NCBI GenBank assembly: GCA_016292515.1
Contig: JAEDIJ010000004.1
Coordinates: forward strand, 37,030-101,029
DNA from: Victivallaceae bacterium
GTDB lineage: Bacteria; Verrucomicrobiota; Lentisphaeria; Victivallales; Victivallaceae
Reading direction: 5' to 3'
DNA length: 64,000 nucleotides
Shown here in pieces: positions 8,268-16,998 of this stretch. Under the pieces are notes generated by a model that was not told the DNA's origin, did no database searches, and saw only the letters and a list, made by a program, of their open reading frames with translations. Made by a program: the position numbers and the translations under genes. Every line of letters starts with the position of its first letter. The stretch's first letter is position 1.

Positions 8268-9446
8268 ATGCCCCTCCATCTCACTGACTACTATTCCGAA
8301 GAAGAGTGGCAACTCTTCAAGACGGAGGCCGCGCGGCACGAAACGCCGTTTCTTTTGGTCAATCTGGACATTGTCCGCCGCAAATATCAGGAATTGAAGA
8401 AATTCTTTCCCTTTGCCCAAATCTATTACGCCGTCAAGGCGAATCCCGCGCCGGAAGTGATTTCGTTGTTGCGCGATCTCGGTTCCTCCTTTGACATCGC
8501 CTCCCGCTACGAACTTGACCGCGTCCTGTCGCTCGGCGTGCCGCCGGAGCGTTTGAGTTACGGCAATACGATCAAAAAACCGGCGGACATCCGCTATTTC
8601 TACGAAAAGGGCGTGCGGCTTTTTGCGACCGACAGCGAGCATGATTTGCGCAATATCGCAAAAGAAGCTCCGGGCGCAAAAGTCTTTTGCCGCATCCTTT
8701 CCGAGGGCGGCGAGACGGCGGATTGGCCGCTCTCGCGCAAATTCGGCTGTCACCCCGATATGGCGATCGACCTCATTATGCTCGCCAAGACATTGAATCT
8801 GGAACCTTACGGCATCAGTTTCCACGTCGGTTCGCAGCAGCGCGAGATCGGCGCGTGGGACTCGGCGATCGCCAAAGTGCGCTACATTTACGATTATTTG
8901 GAGGAGGAAAACATTCACCTCAAAATGATCAATATGGGGGGCGGCTTCCCGGCGAATTACATCAGCAAGACCAACGAGATGGAGGTCTACGCCGAGGAGA
9001 TCACCCGTTATCTGAAAGAGGACTTCGGCGAAGATCTGCCGACGATCATTCTGGAACCGGGGCGTTCCATGGTCGGCGAATGCGGCATCATCGTCAGCGA
9101 GGTCGTTCTGATCAGCAAAAAGTCGGCGACCGGCATCGACCGCTGGCTTTATACCGACGTCGGCCGCTTCAACGGGTTGGTCGAAACGCTCGATGAAAGC
9201 ATCAAGTACCCGATTTACAGCGAAGCGCGCGGCGAGGAATGTACCGACTTCATCATCGCGGGCCCGACCTGCGACAGTCAGGACGTGATGTACGAGTATT
9301 TCCGTAATCCGCTGCCGGCATACATCAAACCGGGCGACCGCCTCTACTGGCTGACTTGCGGAGCGTACACGTCAAGTTACGCCTCCGTCGAATTCAACGG
9401 CTTCCCGCCGCTTGCGACCTATATCATCGGCGGAAAAAAGAAATAA
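8268..9446 (+). CDS. Type III PLP decarboxylase (ornithine/lysine decarboxylase-like)
   Basis: Alanine-racemase-fold decarboxylase of basic amino acids for polyamine synthesis. YAVKANP carries the PLP lysine (Lys57). HVGSQQ, the glycine-rich INMGGGFP, EPGRSMVGE and GPTCDSQDV (Cys335, the catalytic Cys of eukaryotic-type ornithine decarboxylases) are all present. CDSQD-type specificity residues point to ornithine or ornithine/lysine, but the substrate cannot be fixed from sequence alone. 392 residues, full length. A GGAAAGGA site lies 12 bp upstream of the ATG. The next gene starts 6 bp downstream. Confidence 0.88.
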   Translation: MPLHLTDYYSEEEWQLFKTEAARHETPFLLVNLDIVRRKYQELKKFFPFAQIYYAVKANPAPEVISLLRDLGSSFDIASRYELDRVLSLGVPPERLSYGNTIKKPADIRYFYEKGVRLFATDSEHDLRNIAKEAPGAKVFCRILSEGGETADWPLSRKFGCHPDMAIDLIMLAKTLNLEPYGISFHVGSQQREIGAWDSAIAKVRYIYDYLEEENIHLKMINMGGGFPANYISKTNEMEVYAEEITRYLKEDFGEDLPTIILEPGRSMVGECGIIVSEVVLISKKSATGIDRWLYTDVGRFNGLVETLDESIKYPIYSEARGEECTDFIIAGPTCDSQDVMYEYFRNPLPAYIKPGDRLYWLTCGAYTSSYASVEFNGFPPLATYIIGGKKK

Positions 9447-9452
9447 CGTCTT

Positions 9453-10571
9453 ATGAAAATCGCCATCGTCGTCTTTCGCTATTTCCCCTATGGAGGATTG
9501 GAGCGCGATATGCTCCGCATTGCCGAGTGCGCCGCCCGCCGCGGACACGCGGTAACGATTTTGACGACGAAATGGGACGGGGCTTTGCCCGACGGCGTAA
9601 AAATTGAATTTATCAAAGTTTCCGCGTGGAGCAATCACGCGAAAATGCGGGAATTCGAGCGAAAAGTTCAACCGCGTCTGACGGAATTTGACGTTTCCGC
9701 CGCTTTTAACCGCATTCCCGGCTGCGATTTTTATTTCGCCGCCGATGAGTGCTATGCGCTGGAAATGCCGCAACGGCACGGAAAACTTCTCTGTCATCTG
9801 CTGCCGCGTTACCGCACATTTCTCGATCAGGAACGGCGGATCTTTGCTCCTGACGTCAAAACGCGCATCTGGACGATCGTCCCGCATCAGAAAACGGATT
9901 ATCAATCGTTTTATCATACGCCGGATGAACGCTTTACCGAACTGCCGCCCGGTATCGACTCCGTTTTCCGCTGTGATGAAACATCGGCTGCGCGGCGTGA
10001 AGCGATGCGAAAAAAACTGCAACTTGCGCCGACTGACAGAATGATACTTTCCGTCGGAACTGATTTTGTCCGCAAGGGGGTGGATCGGGCGGTTCTCGCA
10101 TTGGCGGCGTTGCCCGAGGAAATCAAAAAAAGGACACATTTCTTTTTTGCCGGCAGATCCGATGCCGCTCCTATTTTGAAACTTGCGCAAAATTATGGTG
10201 TCGCTGATCATATTCACCCGATGGGGCCTCGCGATGACGTACCGGAATTGCTGTTGGCTGCGGATCTTGCCGTATTGCTTTCGCGCAATGAAGCGGCGGG
10301 TGCCTTTCTTACCGAAGCGATCGCATCCGGGTGTCCCGTCATCGCCTCCGGTGCCTGCGGCTTTGCTCCGCTGGTCGCGGCGGCGAATGGCGGTGTCGTG
10401 CCGGAGCCGTTCGACCAGAATGTCTGTAATCACCTGATTTCCGAATTTCTCTCTGAAATCGACACGCGCCGCATTCAGGCGATCCGCTACGCCGGAAACG
10501 TCGATTTCACGCGTCGCGCCGACGCCGCCGTCGACGAACTGGAAAAGATAGAGATGAGAGATGAGAGATGA
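9453..10571 (+). CDS. GT4 family glycosyltransferase, WaaG-like
   Basis: Two-Rossmann GT-B transferase resembling LPS core glucosyltransferase I (WaaG). Residues 1-20 hold FRYFPYGGLERDMLR. The C-terminal half has LSVGTDFVRKGVD and the EX7E donor-binding motif in NEAAGAFLTEAIASGCPVI (about residues 290-310). Likely cytoplasmic, adding a hexose to lipid A core or another glycolipid. The last residues (EMRDER) and the stop are encoded by the ATGAGAG heptamer array that starts the next element, so the natural C-terminus may have been replaced. It overlaps the following gene by 11 bp. Confidence 0.85.
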   Translation: MKIAIVVFRYFPYGGLERDMLRIAECAARRGHAVTILTTKWDGALPDGVKIEFIKVSAWSNHAKMREFERKVQPRLTEFDVSAAFNRIPGCDFYFAADECYALEMPQRHGKLLCHLLPRYRTFLDQERRIFAPDVKTRIWTIVPHQKTDYQSFYHTPDERFTELPPGIDSVFRCDETSAARREAMRKKLQLAPTDRMILSVGTDFVRKGVDRAVLALAALPEEIKKRTHFFFAGRSDAAPILKLAQNYGVADHIHPMGPRDDVPELLLAADLAVLLSRNEAAGAFLTEAIASGCPVIASGACGFAPLVAAANGGVVPEPFDQNVCNHLISEFLSEIDTRRIQAIRYAGNVDFTRRADAAVDELEKIEMRDER

Positions 10572-11211
10572 GAGGACGCCAAATCAGTTCGCGGTAGAGA
10601 AAGCTTTTGCTTTCGCATTGAGAATCGTCAAGTTATATCAATATCTTTCCGTTAGGAAAAAAGAGACGATTTTAAGTAAACAGATTTTGCGTTCCGGGAC
10701 CAGTATTGGCGCGAATATAGAAGAAAGTCAAGGTGCGCAGTCCGCCCCCGATTTTCAGACAAAAATCTCAATTGCGTATAAAGAAGCGAGAGAAACGGCA
10801 TACTGGCTACGGCTCCTTTTTGCATCAAAATATATTACCTCTCGACAGTTCAACAGTATTTATGCGGATTGCGAAGAACTCGTTCGCATTCTTGGCACGA
10901 CACAATTTACGATGAAATTAAAGTTGCAGGATAAAAAATCCGACAAATCATCGCAATAGAAGAGATTGGCAATTTCATCACCCGCGCTTATTCACGCCTG
11001 CGGCGCGATACATCGCTCTGCGTGGGTTCTCTCATCTCTTTCCCCCTTAAAATCTCCTGCGACGGCGTGAGAGCCGTCGCCCCGCTTCGCGGCTTCGGTC
11101 GATTTTCGGGGGAGCCCCCCGCGCTCTCGCGCATCCGTTCCTCGCTTCGCTCCGGTACTCGCGGCTTCGCGTATGGTAGTTTTCATCTCTCATCTCTCAT
11201 CTCTCATCTCT
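10554..11211 (+). mobile_element. Candidate element bounded by inverted heptamer arrays, carrying a four-helix-bundle gene
   Basis: Left end: three copies of ATGAGAG (10554-10574). Right end: four copies of the reverse complement CATCTCT/CTCTCAT (11184-11211). Between them are a four-helix-bundle gene and about 220 bp of non-coding DNA with short hairpins, for example a GACGGC/GCCGTC stem near 11053. Stop codons in each array occur in all three frames for translation entering the element. The ugd promoter begins 4 bp after the right array. The right flank (GCGTATGGTAGTTTT before the array) also occurs at the right end of the family C repeat near 32851. Mobility is inferred, not shown. Confidence 0.5.
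10561..10959 (+). CDS. Four-helix-bundle protein (23S rRNA IVS / S23 type)
   Basis: A 132-residue protein of the family first seen inside 23S rRNA intervening sequences (TIGR02436/PF05635-type). Signature blocks are FAFALRIVKLYQYL, LSKQILRSGTSIGANIEES and KEARETAYWLRLL. Family structures are oligomeric helical bundles related to the accessory protein of diversity-generating retroelements; function is unknown. The start ATG is part of the ATGAGAG array. It overlaps the glycosyltransferase stop by 11 bp. No 23S rRNA is nearby, so this is an intergenic copy. Confidence 0.88.
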   Translation: MRDERTPNQFAVEKAFAFALRIVKLYQYLSVRKKETILSKQILRSGTSIGANIEESQGAQSAPDFQTKISIAYKEARETAYWLRLLFASKYITSRQFNSIYADCEELVRILGTTQFTMKLKLQDKKSDKSSQ

Positions 11212-11214
11212 CCC

Positions 11215-11243
11215 TTGACAAACCCACTTTTTGGCGATATATT
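11215..11243 (+). promoter_or_regulatory. Promoter of ugd
   Basis: TTGACA at 11215-11220, exactly 17 bp, TATATT at 11238-11243. It directly abuts the right heptamer array of the preceding element. Confidence 0.75.
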
Positions 11244-11277
11244 TAAGCGTACTATATCGTTGTAAGGAGTCTTATTT

Positions 11278-12648
11278 ATGGCGAAAAAAAACATTCTCTG
11301 TATCGGTGCCGGGTACGTCGGCGGGCCGACGATGGCGGTGATCGCCGATAAATGTCCCGATTACCGGGTGACGGTGGTCGATATCAATCAATCGCGCATC
11401 GATGCGTGGAATTCGGATAAACTGCCCGTTTTTGAACCGGGATTGGCGGAAGTCGTGGCGCGTTGCCGCAACCGCAATCTGTTTTACTCGACCGATATCC
11501 CAGGCGAAATCAAACGGGCGGACATCATCTTTGTCAGCGTCAACACGCCCACCAAGACTTTCGGCTACGGCGCGGGCAAGGCGGCGGATTTGCAGTTTTT
11601 GGAAAAGACCGCCCGGAGCATCGTCGAATATGCCGACAGCGACAAGATCGTCGTCGAAAAAAGCACGCTTCCGGTACGGACGGCGCAGGCGTTGAGCCGG
11701 GTGCTTCACGCGAATACCAAAGGGATCCATTTTCAGATCGTTTCCAATCCGGAATTTCTTGCCGAAGGGACGGCGATCGCCGATTTAGAGAGTCCCGACC
11801 GCGTGCTGATCGGCGGTATGGAAACCCCCGAAGGGCGCAAGGCGATGGAGGAAGTTTCCGCGATCTATGAAAACTGGGTGCCCAAAGAACGCATCATCAC
11901 GACCAATATCTGGTCGAGCGAGTTGACGAAACTGGTTTCAAACGCGCTCCTCGCGCAGCGGGTCTCATCGGTCAATTCGATCTCCGCCTTGTGCGAACGC
12001 ACCGGCGCGGACATCGATCAGGTGACCGCGGCGGCGGGGCGCGACAAACGCATCGGCGCGCGTTTCCTGAAAGCGGGGCTGGGCTTCGGCGGTTCCTGCT
12101 TCAAAAAGGACATTTTGAATCTGGTTTATCTTTGCGAACACTACGGTTTGCCGGAAGTCGCCGCCTATTGGGAAGAAGTGGTGAAACTTAACGACTACCA
12201 GGCGAAACGCTTTGTGGAAAATATGCTCGGCGCGATGTTCAACACCGTTGCCGACAAACGCATCGGCGTGCTCGGGTTCGCCTTTAAGGCGGATACCGGC
12301 GATACGAGGGAATCTCCCGCGATCGCGGTCTGCCGTCAGCTTCTTGAGGAACACGCGGAACTTTTCATTTACGACCCCAAGGCGTTGGAAAACGCCAAAC
12401 AGGATATGATCGGTTATCAAAAAGTGCACTTCTGCGAAGATCCCTATGACGCGCTCAAAGGCGTCCACGCGATCGTCGTCGCGACGGATTGGCAGTGCTT
12501 CAAGGATTTGGATTATCAGAAAATCTTTGATGATATGGAAAAGCCCGCCTTTATTTTCGACGGCAGAAATCTGCTTGACCGGAAAAAGCTTTTTGAGATC
12601 GGCTTCAACATCTACGGCATCGGCAAAAAGCCGTTGACGAAATTTTAA
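11278..12648 (+). CDS. ugd: UDP-glucose 6-dehydrogenase
   Basis: Oxidises UDP-glucose to UDP-glucuronate with 2 NAD+, feeding capsule or exopolysaccharide synthesis. NAD-binding GAGYVGGPTMAVIA is at residues 8-21. SNPEFLAEGTAI, KAGLGFGGSCFKKD (catalytic Cys274) and GFAFKADTGDTRESPA follow. The sequence is closer to the animal-type UGDH subgroup (FGYGAGKAADL block) than to E. coli Ugd. 456 residues, complete. AAGGAG precedes the ATG by about 7 bp. It lies upstream of a surface-polymer cluster and a tRNA. Confidence 0.95.
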   Translation: MAKKNILCIGAGYVGGPTMAVIADKCPDYRVTVVDINQSRIDAWNSDKLPVFEPGLAEVVARCRNRNLFYSTDIPGEIKRADIIFVSVNTPTKTFGYGAGKAADLQFLEKTARSIVEYADSDKIVVEKSTLPVRTAQALSRVLHANTKGIHFQIVSNPEFLAEGTAIADLESPDRVLIGGMETPEGRKAMEEVSAIYENWVPKERIITTNIWSSELTKLVSNALLAQRVSSVNSISALCERTGADIDQVTAAAGRDKRIGARFLKAGLGFGGSCFKKDILNLVYLCEHYGLPEVAAYWEEVVKLNDYQAKRFVENMLGAMFNTVADKRIGVLGFAFKADTGDTRESPAIAVCRQLLEEHAELFIYDPKALENAKQDMIGYQKVHFCEDPYDALKGVHAIVVATDWQCFKDLDYQKIFDDMEKPAFIFDGRNLLDRKKLFEIGFNIYGIGKKPLTKF

Positions 12649-12689
12649 GGAATTTTTGCGAAAAAGTTGATTTTTTACCGGGAAACGGC

Positions 12690-12718
12690 TTGCAAAGTTT
12701 AAGATTCCGGCATATATT
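12690..12718 (+). promoter_or_regulatory. Promoter of tRNA-Asn
   Basis: TTGCAA at 12690-12695, 17-bp spacer, TATATT at 12713-12718, 15 bp before the mature tRNA start. Confidence 0.65.
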
Positions 12719-12733
12719 ATAAAACTTTGATGC

Positions 12734-12808
12734 TCCGGCATAGCTCAGCGGTAGAGTAGGTGGCTGTTAACCACTTGGTCGAAGGTTCGAATCCTCCTGC
12801 CGGAGCCA
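12734..12808 (+). tRNA. tRNA-Asn(GTT)
   Basis: Acceptor stem 12734-12740 pairs with 12798-12804, discriminator G, and CCA is encoded at 12806-12808. The anticodon stem GTGG/CCAC encloses the loop CTGTTAA, giving anticodon GTT. The T arm contains GGTTCGAATCC. It has its own promoter and a downstream terminator. Confidence 0.96.
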
Positions 12809-12823
12809 GTTTTTTTAAGCTCC

Positions 12824-12853
12824 AACGGTCGCAAATTTTTGCGACCGTTTTTT
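12824..12853 (+). terminator. Intrinsic terminator after tRNA-Asn
   Basis: A 12-bp stem (12824-12835 with 12838-12849) is followed by a run of T up to 12854. Confidence 0.85.
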
Positions 12854-13003
12854 TGCCTTTTGGGTTTTTGTTATAAAATACAGCTCCCCGTTTTGTCATT
12901 TTATCAAAACAATATCGGGGAATGAACTTGAAAAGTTGCTGAAAGATGCTATTGTATGGCATACTTGGTGTTTCTGCGCCCGGATTAAAGATACTGAACA
13001 CCT

Positions 13004-13032
13004 TTGATTAGCGCAGGAGCCGATGTTATAAT
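13004..13032 (+). promoter_or_regulatory. Promoter of the surface-polymer trio
   Basis: TTGATT at 13004-13009, 17-bp spacer, TATAAT at 13027-13032. The rest of the 12854-13098 gap shows no gene; it is AT-rich, like the cluster that follows. Confidence 0.5.
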
Positions 13033-13098
13033 CGAGTTCGGCAATTTTGCCCGGACAGTGAGTGAACATACATTCAGAATGAAGAAAGTGTTGTTTGA

Positions 13099-13815
13099 AT
13101 GAATATTGCAGTAATCATTGCCGGCGGAAGCGGTCAGCGAATGGGGCAGGATATACCAAAACAATTTGTAAATATTTTAGATAAGCCCGTTTTGGTATAT
13201 ACGCTACTCGGATTTCAGGCTCATCCTCTGATTGACGGCATCGTTGTTGTATGCATTGATGGTTGGCATCAGGTCGTAAAAGCATACTGTAAGCAATTCA
13301 ATATTACAAAATTAAAGAAAGTTGTTCAGGCGGGAGCGACTTGTCAGGAGTCCATTAGAAACGGTCTTTCTGAGGTTGCTGATTTGTGTTCAGAGGACGA
13401 CATTGTCATCATTCATGACGGAATCAGACCGTTAGTTGACAAAAATGTTCTGACCGACGTCATTGAAAAATGTAAAACTCATGGCAATGGAATCACTTCC
13501 ATGCCGTATAATGAGCAGATTTTTTTAAAAGACGACGAAAATTCCACAGTCAAATACATATCGCGTGACACATTGCGTCGCGTATCTACTCCGCAAGCGT
13601 ATAAATACGGGATCGTCAGTCAAGTGTATAAAGAAGCCTTCCAAAAGAATATTGGAATCGGACCAGGGACGTATGCAAACACACTGATGGTTGATTTCGG
13701 TCATCGGTTGTATTTCGCGCTGGGCAGTGATCGTAATATAAAACTTACGACCAAGGATGACTTGGAATTATTCAAAGCATATCTTCAATCTCCAAAAGAT
13801 TCGTGGCTTAAATAG
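13099..13815 (+). CDS. TarI/IspD family cytidylyltransferase
   Basis: Transfers CMP from CTP to a polyol or erythritol phosphate. VIIAGGSGQRMG(Q)DIPKQF at residues 6-24 is the CTP-binding loop of the IspD/TarI superfamily. The C-terminal blocks YANTLMVDFG and NIKLTTKDDLELFKAY favour TarI (ribitol-5-phosphate cytidylyltransferase) over IspD, as do the 238-residue length and the TagF-like gene nearby. Product would be a CDP-polyol for a teichoic-acid-like or capsular phosphopolymer. Codon use is clearly more AT-rich than flanking genes, suggesting acquisition. Confidence 0.82.
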   Translation: MNIAVIIAGGSGQRMGQDIPKQFVNILDKPVLVYTLLGFQAHPLIDGIVVVCIDGWHQVVKAYCKQFNITKLKKVVQAGATCQESIRNGLSEVADLCSEDDIVIIHDGIRPLVDKNVLTDVIEKCKTHGNGITSMPYNEQIFLKDDENSTVKYISRDTLRRVSTPQAYKYGIVSQVYKEAFQKNIGIGPGTYANTLMVDFGHRLYFALGSDRNIKLTTKDDLELFKAYLQSPKDSWLK

Positions 13816-13823
13816 GAATTCAT

Positions 13824-14879
13824 ATGCAGATTTGGCAACATCCGTTATATCTCGAAGATTGCAAAAATGTGGCAAGTTTGCCATTGCCCTGGGATTTGTT
13901 GCAAAATAAAAGCATCATAATCAGTGGCGCTACCGGTTTGCTTGGCAGTTTTTTGGTCGATGTATTGTCGTATCGCAATCAGCATTGCGATATGAATTGC
14001 AAAATTATTGTTTTGTGCCGCAATGCCGAGAGAGCGATTGCGCGTTTTGGTATCAATGAGCATATAAAAATAAAAGCTTGCAACGTCGCAGATTCATTGC
14101 CGGATGGAATAAATGAATGCAATGGATATATTGTCCATTTAGCCAGCAATACGCATCCGGTCGCTTACGCGCAGGAGCCAATCAGCACGATTACTACGAA
14201 TATTTACGGAACGAAAAATTTGCTTGATTGGGCTGTGAAATTGCAGTCGAAACGTTTTGTACTTGCTTCCAGCGTGGAAATATATGGACAAAATCGAAAT
14301 GATGTTGAATTTTTTGATGAAAACTATTGCGGATATATAAATTCAAATACCTTGCGGGCTGATTATACAGAAAGTAAACGATGTTCGGAAGCATTGTGTC
14401 AAGCTTATCTGAAAGAACACGGCGTTGATTTTGTCATTCCGCGTTTGTCCCGTTGCTATGGTCCTACGTTGTTGAAAACGGATACCAAGGCGATGTCGCA
14501 GTTTTTATTCAAGGCTGTTCGCGGCGAAAACATTGTTTTAAAAAGTCAAGGATTGCAATATTTTTCATATACCTATTGCGCCGATGCTGTTTCCGGTATT
14601 TTAACTGCAATGCTCAAGGGGCAGAATGCAGAAGCATACAATATCGCAAATGTTAAATCGGATATTATGCTGAAAGATCTTGCCGCCATTATTGCAAAAG
14701 CGGCAAACACTGAAGTCGTTTTTGAATTACCCGGTGAACTTGAACGGGCGGGTTTCAGTACGGCGCAAAAAGCAAGATTGAACGGGGATAAAACAGCCGC
14801 GCTCGGTTGGGAAATGCGATATGACATAAAGCAAGGCGTTGAACGCACCTTGACTATTTTACGCGACAGTATGATATAA
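13824..14879 (+). CDS. NAD-dependent epimerase/dehydratase (extended SDR)
   Basis: Rossmann motif SGATGLLGSFL is at about residues 34-44, with the active-site YTESK (YxxxK) near residue 174 and SRCYGP further on. The 351-residue length fits the extended SDR family acting on nucleotide sugars. It sits 8 bp after the TarI-like gene and before a CDP-polyol transferase-like gene, so its substrate may be the CDP-linked precursor or a partner sugar. The exact reaction cannot be assigned. AT-rich like its neighbours. Confidence 0.8.
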   Translation: MQIWQHPLYLEDCKNVASLPLPWDLLQNKSIIISGATGLLGSFLVDVLSYRNQHCDMNCKIIVLCRNAERAIARFGINEHIKIKACNVADSLPDGINECNGYIVHLASNTHPVAYAQEPISTITTNIYGTKNLLDWAVKLQSKRFVLASSVEIYGQNRNDVEFFDENYCGYINSNTLRADYTESKRCSEALCQAYLKEHGVDFVIPRLSRCYGPTLLKTDTKAMSQFLFKAVRGENIVLKSQGLQYFSYTYCADAVSGILTAMLKGQNAEAYNIANVKSDIMLKDLAAIIAKAANTEVVFELPGELERAGFSTAQKARLNGDKTAALGWEMRYDIKQGVERTLTILRDSMI

Positions 14880-14944
14880 TGTGAACATCCTGACGATGAC
14901 GGAGCGTTTAGGATGTTGGTAGACAGAGTGCAATTCAAGGTTAA

Positions 14945-16138
14945 ATGATGCCCCAAAGATCGATTAAAATTTTTTTTGCCAAGGTTCAACTTTTTTGCTT
15001 TCGCTTTTTTGCATCACTCATCAGTTGCTTTTTTCGTAGGGTCCCCGGGCGTATTGTCTTGGATGCCTTTAATGGCAAAGGGTTTATGGACAACTCCAAA
15101 TATATCGCATTGGAGTTGATCCGCCGCAAACTTCCGGTTGAGTTGATCTGGGTCGCGACCGCGGATGCAAAATGTGATTTCCCGCCTGAAATCAAGAGAG
15201 TCAAACGGGGGTTCTGGTCCGAATTGTACTATTTGTCGACGGCATCTGTTTGGGTCGACACGCATTTGAAACGCCACATTTTCAGACGGGGATTGCGTAA
15301 AAGGAAAGACCAACTTTACATTCAGACCTGGCATGGCTCACTGGGAATCAAAAAAATTCCGTCGATGGAGGAAAATACCCCCGGAGTGTACGCGCAGATG
15401 TTAATTGCATTGTCCGCCATTGATTTTTTGATTTCAAACAGCACTTTTGATGATAACTACTACCGGCTGTGTTTTTCCACCGAAACGATTCAACCCGGGA
15501 TTATGCATTTCGGGCATCCGCGGAACGATTGTTTTTTTCAAAACAACAGCGAATTGGTCCTGAAACTAAAAAAGCAATATGAGATTCCCCCGGATGCGCA
15601 TATTTTTACCTATATGCCGACATTTCGCCACGGTCGGAAATTGGATGCGTATCAATTGGATTTGGAAATGTTGCAGGAGGCGCTTGAAACCCGTTTCGGC
15701 GGCGAATGGTACATCCTTTTACGGCTTCACCCCACGATGAAGCAAAAAGAAATGGGGTTGGGGAAAAACATGTCATACGTTATTGACGTAACACAACACC
15801 CCGATGCGCAGGAAATCCTGGTGATGTCTGATGTCTTGTGTACCGATTATTCGTCTTGCATCTTCGATTTTATGTTGAGCGGGCGCCCCGCTTTTATTTA
15901 TACGATCGATTTGCATGACTATGAAACGCAACGCGGATTGTTTTATCCGATAGCGGAAACGCCATTCCCGATCGCGCAGAATTCGCACGAATTGAAAAAA
16001 TGTATCCTTGATTTTGACGAAAAAACTTATCGGGAAAAAGTCGCCGCCTTTTTGACGGAAAAAGGTTGTATGGATGACGGCAAGGCATCGCAACGGGTAG
16101 GTGATTTGATCGTTGATTTTTTGAAAAATCAAGCGTAA
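14945..16138 (+). CDS. CDP-glycerol/ribitol glycerophosphotransferase family (TagB/TagF-like)
   Basis: A 397-residue member of the Glyphos_transf family that transfers polyol phosphate from CDP-glycerol or CDP-ribitol onto a growing polymer. Family motifs seen: WVDTHLKR, TWHGSLGIKK, YMPTFR, LRLHPTM and VLCTDYSSCIFDFM. A hydrophobic, basic N-terminal segment (residues about 8-33) may anchor it to the inner membrane. It is preceded by an 8-bp inverted repeat (14883-14890 with 14907-14914) without a T tract. The GC content is intermediate between the AT-rich genes before it and the core genome. Confidence 0.87.
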   Translation: MMPQRSIKIFFAKVQLFCFRFFASLISCFFRRVPGRIVLDAFNGKGFMDNSKYIALELIRRKLPVELIWVATADAKCDFPPEIKRVKRGFWSELYYLSTASVWVDTHLKRHIFRRGLRKRKDQLYIQTWHGSLGIKKIPSMEENTPGVYAQMLIALSAIDFLISNSTFDDNYYRLCFSTETIQPGIMHFGHPRNDCFFQNNSELVLKLKKQYEIPPDAHIFTYMPTFRHGRKLDAYQLDLEMLQEALETRFGGEWYILLRLHPTMKQKEMGLGKNMSYVIDVTQHPDAQEILVMSDVLCTDYSSCIFDFMLSGRPAFIYTIDLHDYETQRGLFYPIAETPFPIAQNSHELKKCILDFDEKTYREKVAAFLTEKGCMDDGKASQRVGDLIVDFLKNQA

Positions 16139-16162
16139 TCAAGATGTGCTGATTTGCCGACC

Positions 16163-16190
16163 AAACTTTCTGCAAAAGAAAGTTTTATTT
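16163..16190 (+). terminator. Intrinsic terminator after the TagF-like gene
   Basis: An 8-bp stem (16163-16170 with 16178-16185), 7-nt loop and T-rich tail. Moderate strength. Confidence 0.65.
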
Positions 16191-16221
16191 GCAGGATTTC
16201 AGTTCTGAGGAAATCAGTCCG

Positions 16222-16998
16222 ATGATTTTGCCATTTTCCCCGATAGGGTTTTATACATCGCCGCAGAAGTTCCGGTTTGAAACGCCGCGGCAGGGAGCGT
16301 TTTCGACGAGTGGCGGCGTGATCGAACTTGTCGACGATCCGAAAATTATTGACGCTTGTCGCGATCTTGCCGGAATCGAAAGGATCTGGGTGATTTTCTG
16401 TTTTCACCTGAACGATAACTGGAAACCCTTTGTCCGCCCTCCCGTCGCTCCGGAAAAAGGCAAGATCAGCGTCCTGGCGACACGCGCGCCGTACCGTCCC
16501 AATCCCATCGGTTTAAGTTGCGTCAAATTGGACGCCATTGAAGGCAAAAGAATTTTTATTTCGCAGAGCGATCTGCTTGACGGCACGCCGGTTTTGGACA
16601 TCAAACCCTACATTCCGGAAGTCGATGCATTTCCCGATGCCAAGGTCGCCTGGCGCGATGCGCTGTCGCCGAAAAAATTCACCGTCGTTTTCTCCGCGAA
16701 CGCGATGAAAAAAATCGTCTTTTTGCGCGCAGCAGGCGGTCCCGATCTGGAAAATTTTGCAGAAGTTCAGTTGTCGCTCGATCCCTTGAATCAAAAACGC
16801 AAGCGCGTTGCTCCCGACGGGGCAGGGGGCTTTTTTATCGGTTGCCGCACTTGGCAGATCGCCTTTGTCATTCAAGATGAACGCGCGACGGTGACAGACA
16901 TTTTATCTCACTACACCGCGCAGGAACTTGCCGACGGCGATGACCGCTACGGCGACAAGGCTCTCCACTGCGCTTTTGCGGCAAAATTCAATCGCTGA
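16222..16998 (+). CDS. trmO: tRNA t6A37 N6-methyltransferase TrmO (TsaA family)
   Basis: Methylates t6A37 of ANN-reading tRNAs with SAM. FSPIGFYTSP at the N-terminus, ERIWVIFCFH, ATRAPYRPNPIGLSCV and LDGTPVLDIKPYIPEVD are the conserved TrmO blocks. The C-terminal ~100 residues form the extra domain seen in E. coli TrmO. ATG 16222 is chosen because it gives the usual short N-terminus and follows TGAGGA; a TTG at 16189 would add 11 residues. The 3' end overlaps the next gene, on the opposite strand, by 11 bp. Confidence 0.92.
   Translation: MILPFSPIGFYTSPQKFRFETPRQGAFSTSGGVIELVDDPKIIDACRDLAGIERIWVIFCFHLNDNWKPFVRPPVAPEKGKISVLATRAPYRPNPIGLSCVKLDAIEGKRIFISQSDLLDGTPVLDIKPYIPEVDAFPDAKVAWRDALSPKKFTVVFSANAMKKIVFLRAAGGPDLENFAEVQLSLDPLNQKRKRVAPDGAGGFFIGCRTWQIAFVIQDERATVTDILSHYTAQELADGDDRYGDKALHCAFAAKFNR

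Noticed and set aside
10554..11211. The heptamer arrays as a CRISPR array
   Set aside because: Units are 7 bp and contiguous with no spacers, and no cas genes are in the window.
12717..13001. A 94-codon minus-strand frame containing APAGGFEPSTKWLTA
   Set aside because: That peptide is the well-known spurious translation of the tRNA-Asn gene on the opposite strand; the frame also crosses a terminator.
14883..14914. The 8-bp inverted repeat before the TagF-like gene as a terminator or JUMPStart element
   Set aside because: No T tract follows and no JUMPStart/ops consensus is visible; function left open.
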